Shown here: piece by piece, positions 5,715-9,491 of the stretch
Numbering within the stretch: position 1 is the stretch's first letter
How the letters are laid out: each line of letters opens with the position of its first letter
The notes under the pieces: model-generated
Told to the model about the DNA's origin: nothing
What the model saw: only the letters and a program-made list of their open reading frames with translations
The model's database searches: none
Assembly (NCBI GenBank): GCA_017559685.1
Contig: JAFYQY010000026.1
Coordinates: forward strand, 1 to 9,491
DNA from: Alistipes sp.
GTDB taxonomy: Bacteria > Bacteroidota > Bacteroidia > Bacteroidales > Rikenellaceae
Length of the DNA: 9,491 bases
Direction of reading: 5' to 3'
Position numbers and translations under genes: made by a program

Positions 5715-6941
5715 ATGATGTGGTTTTATAACTTTTGTATGATAGCCTATGCGGCACTTGTAGGCGTGGCGTCGCTCTTCAATAAGAAGGCGAAGCTGTG
5801 GCGCAGTGGTCGCAAGGGTATGTTCGAGCGTATGCGCAGTTCGATGCCCACAGGGGAGCGTATCGTCTGGATACACGTGGCATCGCTGGGCGACTTCGAG
5901 CAGGGACGACCTATCGTGGATTATGTGAAGGAGAAATATCCCGACTACAAAGTTTTATTGACCTTCTTCTCGCCTTCGGGCTACGAGGTGCGCAAGAACT
6001 ATAAAAATGCCGACTACGTATTCTACATCCCTGCCGATACGAAGCGCAATGTTCGCAAATTTCTCGATATCGTAAACCCCGAGGTGGTGATCTTTGTCAA
6101 GTATGAGTTTTGGCTCAATATGTTGGCAGAGTTGCGCAAGCGCAAGATTCGCACCTTCATAGCCTCGGCAATATTCCGCAGGGGCTCGATATTCTTCAAC
6201 CCATTCGGCTTCTGGTGGCGCAGGGCGTTGCATACGTTCGAGACGATGTTTGTTCAAGACGAGCGCTCAAAAGAACTGTTGGAGAGTATCGGCGTAACCA
6301 ATATTGTGGTGGCTGGCGATACTCGCTTCGATAGAGTGTCGGCTATTGCCGAGAGCGCCGAGAGAGTTGATGTTGTAGAGCAGTTTAAGGGCAATAAACG
6401 CCTCTTTGTTGCTGGTTCGACCTGGGGGCCTGACGAGGATATTCTCCTACCGCTGATAAACGAAAACCTCGATATAAAATTTGTGATTGCTCCGCACGAG
6501 ATGGATGAGACTCGTATCGAGCGCATACTGAACGAGACGAAGGGTGGAGCAGTGCGCTACACTCAACTCTCGGCAGATAAATTTGATGAGAAGCAGGTGC
6601 TTGTGCTCGACACTATGGGCTTGCTCTCCCGAGTATATGGCTCGGCCGAGTGGGCGTATATCGGCGGTGGCTTTGGTGCAGGTATCCACAACACTTTGGA
6701 GGCGGTGGTGTATGGTTTGCCCGTAGCCTTCGGTACAAAGTACCGCAAGTTTAATGAGGCTTGCGATTTGATAGAGCTTGGTGTTGGTCGCTCGGTAACC
6801 GATGAAAACGAACTCAAGGCGTGGTTTGACGAGTTGAAGTCCGATGCCGACTATCTCGCTCGACTCTCGGCTTTGGGCAAGGTCTATGTAGGCAAGCATC
6901 GAGGAGCAACCGAGAAGATTGTTAAGGAAATAGCGTTGTAG
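5715..6941 (+). CDS. waaA: 3-deoxy-D-manno-octulosonic acid (Kdo) transferase
   Basis: 408 residues from the ATG at 5715; a second ATG at 5718 and a TTG at 5706 overlapping yraN are less likely starts. This GT30 enzyme transfers Kdo from CMP-Kdo to lipid IVA on the inner face of the cytoplasmic membrane. Residues 3-22 form the N-terminal membrane anchor. The Kdo-transferase N-domain follows: IHVASLGDFEQGRP (53-66), LLTFFSPSGYEVRKNY (81-96), FVKYEFW (127-133). The C-terminal GT-B half includes GDTRFDRV (201-208), VAGSTWGPDED (232-242), IAPHEMDE (258-265) and YIGGGFGAGIHNTLEA (315-330). The residue aligned with catalytic Glu60 of E. coli WaaA (Glu31 of the Aquifex enzyme) is Asp60 here. Otherwise it looks intact and full length. 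waaA is also called kdtA. Confidence 0.95.
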   Translation: MMWFYNFCMIAYAALVGVASLFNKKAKLWRSGRKGMFERMRSSMPTGERIVWIHVASLGDFEQGRPIVDYVKEKYPDYKVLLTFFSPSGYEVRKNYKNADYVFYIPADTKRNVRKFLDIVNPEVVIFVKYEFWLNMLAELRKRKIRTFIASAIFRRGSIFFNPFGFWWRRALHTFETMFVQDERSKELLESIGVTNIVVAGDTRFDRVSAIAESAERVDVVEQFKGNKRLFVAGSTWGPDEDILLPLINENLDIKFVIAPHEMDETRIERILNETKGGAVRYTQLSADKFDEKQVLVLDTMGLLSRVYGSAEWAYIGGGFGAGIHNTLEAVVYGLPVAFGTKYRKFNEACDLIELGVGRSVTDENELKAWFDELKSDADYLARLSALGKVYVGKHRGATEKIVKEIAL

Positions 6942-6953
6942 ATGATGCAAAAC

Positions 6954-6992
6954 AAAAAAAAAGTGTGCTCGTTAATTCGGGCACACTTTTTT
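6954..6992. terminator. Bidirectional terminator between waaA and the lipoprotein gene
   Basis: AGTGTGC (6962-6968) pairs with GCACACT (6981-6987), extended inward by TCG/CGG (one T-G wobble) to a TTAATT loop. A run of A (6954-6962) precedes the stem and a run of T (6988-6992) follows it, so the stem lengthens and gives a U-tract on either strand. It lies 12 nt after the waaA stop and 14 nt after the stop of the convergent gene. Confidence 0.9.
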
Positions 6993-7006
6993 ATATGCGT
7001 TGTTCG

Positions 7007-8053
7007 TTACTCGGCTGAGGTGATTGTTGGGGCTCCGCCATTCTCGCCTGCGACCCAGCGGGAGCTGTGTCCAAGAGATGCGATAGCTTCATTCATTGTA
7101 GCGATATGCTCTGCCGTAACCTCTGCCATACTATTCACCACTACGCAACCTTCAGTCTTTGCATTTGGTGCATCGTAACCTGTTACATTGGTCGCCTTTA
7201 CTGCACCTTCGCCATTTGTGCTTATTACGCCCAAGCAACCATAAATATTGCCGAAATTTTGTCCTGCTATTGAGCCTACATTGCTACCTCCCGACACCGA
7301 GGTTGAGAGGTTTAGACAAGCTACGATTACGCCGGTGGAGTGGTTGACTCCAACAATGCCACCGACACCATAACTATTTGCGTAAATAGTAGCCTCGTTT
7401 ACGCAGTTTGCTATATATCCCTCATTGTAACCAACGATTCCTGCCTCTGTTGAGTTGGTCGATAAAGATCCCGAAACACGGCAATTTGTTAATCTCGATT
7501 CGGCATCCACTCTGGCTATAATAGCACCAAAAAAGTTGTCGCCCATTGATACATTGGCATCTTCAAAGTTGAGATTTTGTACCGTGCCGCCATTTTGTAT
7601 GTCAAGGATGAAATGCTTGCCTCTCCACCCTTTGATTGTGTAGCCGTTGCCCTCTACCAGGCCTTCTACTCTTACTGAGGACCAATCAAATCCCTCCCCC
7701 TCTCCATCTTTATAAACAATATCTCTTGTGATGGTGAGGTTTGTGGAGTAATCCTTTTGTACTGCACTGTACCAATTTCGCAAATCCCTCGTTGTTGCAG
7801 CATAGTAGGTGTTGGTCGCTTCGTCGTACTTAACACACTCCTCGCCGCATATTGAACACACACCCTCGTTCCACGAGTGATGACACTCTTCGCTACAGAT
7901 GCTACATAAGCCCTCGTTCCACGAGTGCTGACACTCCTCACCGCAGATGCTACATAAGCCCTCGTCCCACGAGTGAATACAAGTGGGTGTTTCCTTCTTG
8001 CACGCTGGCAGTACAATTGCCAAAATGGTGGCTGCTATTACAAGTCGTTTCAT
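7007..8053 (-). CDS. Secreted lipoprotein with Cys/His tandem repeats and GLUG-like domain
   Basis: 348 residues, function unknown. The N-terminus MKRLVIAATILAIVLPACKK is a lipoprotein signal with lipobox LPAC, giving a lipidated Cys18. Residues 25-72 are three tandem 16-residue units of the form CxHSWxEGxCSICxEE, closed by Cys73. Each unit offers C-x-H-x6-C-x2-C, which could bind zinc. From about 150 the sequence breaks into GLUG-like repeats of a beta-helix type: GIVGYNEGYIANC (205-217), GGIVGVNHSTGVIVAC (231-246) and SIAGQNFGNIYGC (261-273). The tail (about 310-348, MNEAIASL and WVAGENGGAPTIT) resembles the ends of other GLUG-containing Bacteroidales surface proteins. An exposed role in adhesion or glycan contact is plausible but not shown. 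It is monocistronic, with its own promoter and terminator. Confidence 0.88.
   Translation of the reverse strand: MKRLVIAATILAIVLPACKKETPTCIHSWDEGLCSICGEECQHSWNEGLCSICSEECHHSWNEGVCSICGEECVKYDEATNTYYAATTRDLRNWYSAVQKDYSTNLTITRDIVYKDGEGEGFDWSSVRVEGLVEGNGYTIKGWRGKHFILDIQNGGTVQNLNFEDANVSMGDNFFGAIIARVDAESRLTNCRVSGSLSTNSTEAGIVGYNEGYIANCVNEATIYANSYGVGGIVGVNHSTGVIVACLNLSTSVSGGSNVGSIAGQNFGNIYGCLGVISTNGEGAVKATNVTGYDAPNAKTEGCVVVNSMAEVTAEHIATMNEAIASLGHSSRWVAGENGGAPTITSAE
7838..7981 (-). repeat. Three 48-bp in-frame tandem repeats in the lipoprotein gene
   Basis: The units are 7934-7981, 7886-7933 and 7838-7885 and encode residues 25-72. By eye, units 1 and 2 agree at about 40 of 48 bases and units 2 and 3 at about 37 of 48. 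The most constant part is CTCGTyCCACGAG on the plus strand, itself able to form a 5-bp hairpin. The match at DNA level points to duplication by slippage or recombination. Confidence 0.9.
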
Positions 8054-8090
8054 AGTGTAAAAATGTTTGAAATTGTAATTTTCTCAATGA

Positions 8091-8121
8091 CAAAGTTAAG
8101 AATAAGTTGCTAAAAAAACAA
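8091..8121 (-). promoter_or_regulatory. Promoter of the lipoprotein gene
   Basis: On the minus strand, TTG (8121-8119) is followed by a 20-nt spacer and TAACTTTG (8098-8091), the same -7 octamer and spacing as the GH109-like gene. The box ends 37 nt before the ATG. Confidence 0.75.
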
Positions 8122-8181
8122 TATCGGGTAGGATTTTTGCCACAAAACCACTATCAATTCTTGATTTTTAATTTACTAATT

Positions 8182-8398
8182 AAAAGTTTTCCGTTTTAAT
8201 CCTGCTACGCAGGCTTTTCCTTCTTCGCACCTCGGCATAGTGTGCAAGCGCACTCTGCGCTCGGATTGGCGTCGGTTGCCCTTCGGGCTTCACTGCTCCG
8301 TCTTGGCAGAGTGTGCGAGCACGCTCTGCGCTCGACTTAATCGCAGCGGTCCGGTTTTCCACTCCAAACGAAAATCGAAAAACTTAAAAAGTTTTCCG
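8182..8398. repeat. Composite intergenic element: paired hairpins between 12-bp direct repeats
   Basis: This is most of the 392-bp gap between the lipoprotein gene and lepA. AAAAGTTTTCCG occurs at both edges (8182-8193 and 8387-8398). Between them are: a CCTGC/GCAGG hairpin (8201-8213); an imperfect 11-bp stem with one mismatch (8235-8258); a GCCC/GGGC hairpin (8278-8288); an 11-bp stem with one wobble (8306-8329); and an AT-rich stem AAAACTT/AAGTTTT (8379-8395). The two long hairpins and the CTGCGCTCG that ends each copy are related, with a period of 71 bp. The block lies between the lipoprotein promoter (ending 8121) and the lepA promoter (from about 8406), and no TAnnTTTG box occurs inside it. 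Open frames crossing it have no family-like features. It is probably a dispersed intergenic repeat; origin and role are unknown. Confidence 0.55.
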
Positions 8399-8429
8399 CT
8401 TTCCGTTTTCCGCTTTCAGTTTGTTTTAC

Positions 8430-8437
8430 TATCTTTG
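8430..8437 (+). promoter_or_regulatory. -7 element for lepA
   Basis: TATCTTTG matches TAnnTTTG. The -33 region about 20 nt upstream is T-rich (GTTTT at 8405-8409) without a clear TTTG. The box ends 8 nt before the lepA ATG, so transcription should begin about 2-4 nt before the start codon. Confidence 0.6.
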
Positions 8438-8445
8438 TCACGATT

Positions 8446-9491
8446 ATGAAGAAGATTAGAAATTTTTGCATTATAGCCCATATCGACCACGGTAAGTCTA
8501 CTTTGGCCGATCGTTTGTTGGAGGCTACAAACACTTTGAACCAGCGAGAGATGCAGTCGCAGGTGCTCGACGATATGGATCTCGAGCGTGAGAAGGGTAT
8601 CACAATCAAGTCGCACGCCATTCAGATGAACTACGTGGCGAAGGATGGCGAGCAGTATACGCTCAACCTTATCGACACCCCGGGACACGTCGACTTCTCG
8701 TACGAGGTATCACGTGCTATCGCATCGTGCGAGGGTGCTCTGCTCATAGTTGATGCTACACAGGGTATCCAGGCGCAGACCATCTCGAACCTCTATCTCG
8801 CATTCGGTAACGACTTGGAGATTATCCCAGTATTGAACAAAATCGATATGCCGTCGGCGATGATCGACGAGGTGAAGGATCAGATTGTCGATTTGCTCGG
8901 TTGCGACCACGACGATATCCTCTGCGCTTCGGGTAAGACCGGCGAGGGTATCGAGGGCGTGTTGGAGGCGATTGTAAATCGTGTTCCTGCTCCTAAGGGC
9001 GACGAGAATGCTCCGTTGCAGGCGTTGATTTTCGACTCGGTGTTCAACCCTTTCCGTGGTATCATCGCATACTTCCGTGTATTCAACGGCACAATTCGCA
9101 AGGGTGAACACGTTAAGTTCTTCAATACGGGCGAGGAGTACGACGCCGACGAGGTTGGTGTTTTGAAGTTGAAGATGCAGCCTTGCAAGGAGATTAAGGC
9201 GGGCGACGTAGGATATATCTGCTCGGGTATCAAGAACTCGAAGGATGTGAAGGTGGGCGATACCATCACTTCGGTATCGAACCCTTGTAGCGAGGCTATC
9301 GCAGGCTTCGAGGATGTTAAGCCGATGGTCTTTGCGGGTGTCTACCCTGTTGAGGCTGACCAATACGAGGATTTGCGCGCTTCACTCGAGAAGTTGCAAC
9401 TCAACGACGCTTCGCTCACATTCGAGCCTGAGAGCTCGTTGGCTCTCGGTTTCGGTTTCCGTTGCGGTTTCTTGGGCTTGCTCCATATGGA
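8446..9491 (+). CDS. lepA: Elongation factor 4 (LepA GTPase), 3' end cut by window edge
   Basis: 348 complete codons of a protein normally about 600 residues long; the C-terminal LepA-specific domains lie off the right edge. LepA is a ribosome-associated translational GTPase related to EF-G that affects initiation and elongation. GTPase motifs are all visible: G1 AHIDHGKST (11-19), G2 region [10 protein letters not shown] (47-56), G3 DTPGH (77-81) with the catalytic His81, G4 NKID (131-134) and G5 SGK (162-164). Domain II starts near [14 protein letters not shown] (193-206). The family's [10 protein letters not shown] (292-301) and [16 protein letters not shown] (333-348) follow. The ATG at 8446 gives the family's usual start ([18 protein letters not shown]), so it is well placed even though the predicted leader is only a few nucleotides. 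Confidence 0.97.
   Translation, partial: MKKIRNFCIIAHIDHGKSTLADRLLEATNTLNQREMQSQVLDDMDLEREKGITIKSHAIQMNYVAKDGEQYTLNLIDTPGHVDFSYEVSRAIASCEGALLIVDATQGIQAQTISNLYLAFGNDLEIIPVLNKIDMPSAMIDEVKDQIVDLLGCDHDDILCASGKTGEGIEGVLEAIVNRVPAPKGDENAPLQALIFDSVFNPFRGIIAYFRVFNGTIRKGEHVKFFNTGEEYDADEVGVLKLKMQPCKEIKAGDVGYICSGIKNSKDVKVGDTITSVSNPCSEAIAGFEDVKPMVFAGVYPVEADQYEDLRASLEKLQLNDASLTFEPESSLALGFGFRCGFLGLLHM

Noticed and set aside
7838..7981. Possible CRISPR-like array (three 48-bp repeats)
   Set aside because: The units are contiguous without spacers, are in frame, and encode a conserved Cys/His motif, so they are protein-coding tandem repeats.
8201..8220. CCTGC/GCAGG hairpin followed by CTTTTCC as a terminator
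   Set aside because: No plus-strand gene ends nearby, since the upstream gene is on the minus strand and starts at 8053. The T-run is short and interrupted.
8180..8362. 60-codon minus-strand frame across the intergenic hairpins
   Set aside because: It crosses the repeated hairpins, so its sequence follows the repeats. No promoter box precedes it and no family resemblance is visible.
8240..8449. 69-codon plus-strand frame overlapping the lepA start
   Set aside because: It begins inside a hairpin, runs through T/C-rich sequence and the lepA promoter, and overlaps the lepA ATG in another frame.
8710..9363. Minus-strand open frame of 217 codons
   Set aside because: It is antisense to the strongly conserved LepA GTPase and domain II coding sequence, so it is a shadow frame.

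Overview
The window looks like chromosomal DNA of a gut-type Bacteroidales bacterium, possibly Alistipes or a relative; the genus is a guess. Reasons: transcription signals follow the Bacteroidetes pattern (TAnnTTTG at -7, in the best cases with TTG about 20 nt upstream), starts have no evident Shine-Dalgarno sequences, an acpP-fabF-rnc cluster is present, there is a GH109-type glycosidase and a GLUG-type lipoprotein, and the WaaA and LepA sequences read like Bacteroidetes homologues. Most of the window is core housekeeping DNA. No phage, transposase, integrase or CRISPR array is visible.

Layout. Positions 1-1192 (minus) hold most of a membrane-anchored or secreted GH109-like, NAD-dependent glycosidase whose C-terminus lies beyond the left edge. 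It has its own promoter, fused to the terminator of the operon behind it. Positions 1286-4228 (minus) form a tight four-gene operon, acpP-fabF-rnc-radC, for fatty acid synthesis, RNA processing and a RadC-type JAMM protein. A 244-bp divergent region with two back-to-back -7 elements separates acpP from pepE (plus). After pepE comes a 169-bp gap with structured repeat-like DNA, then yraN and waaA, 2 nt apart. A bidirectional terminator at 6954-6992 lies between waaA and a convergent lipoprotein gene (7007-8053, minus). That lipoprotein carries three tandem 16-residue Cys/His/Trp units followed by GLUG-like repeats. A 392-bp divergent region holds the lipoprotein promoter, a composite element of paired hairpins, and the lepA promoter. 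lepA (8446 onward, plus) runs off the right edge.

How the parts relate. AcpP carries the acyl chains that FabF elongates, and WaaA adds Kdo to lipid A, so two loci here serve the envelope. RNase III and LepA (EF4) act on RNA processing and translation. The GH109 protein and the lipoprotein are the accessory, surface-facing genes. Both have a good -33/-7 promoter with the same -7 octamer (TAACTTTG) and a 20-nt spacer.

The points most worth a second look are: two intergenic structured elements (5182-5262 and about 8182-8398) that share a GCATAG...CTGCGCTC core; the Cys/His repeat lipoprotein; an aspartate in WaaA where family members have the catalytic glutamate; and a lepA promoter so close to the ATG that the mRNA would be nearly leaderless. 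I did not see a clear, wholly new multi-gene system. The intergenic elements are the nearest thing to undescribed structure.
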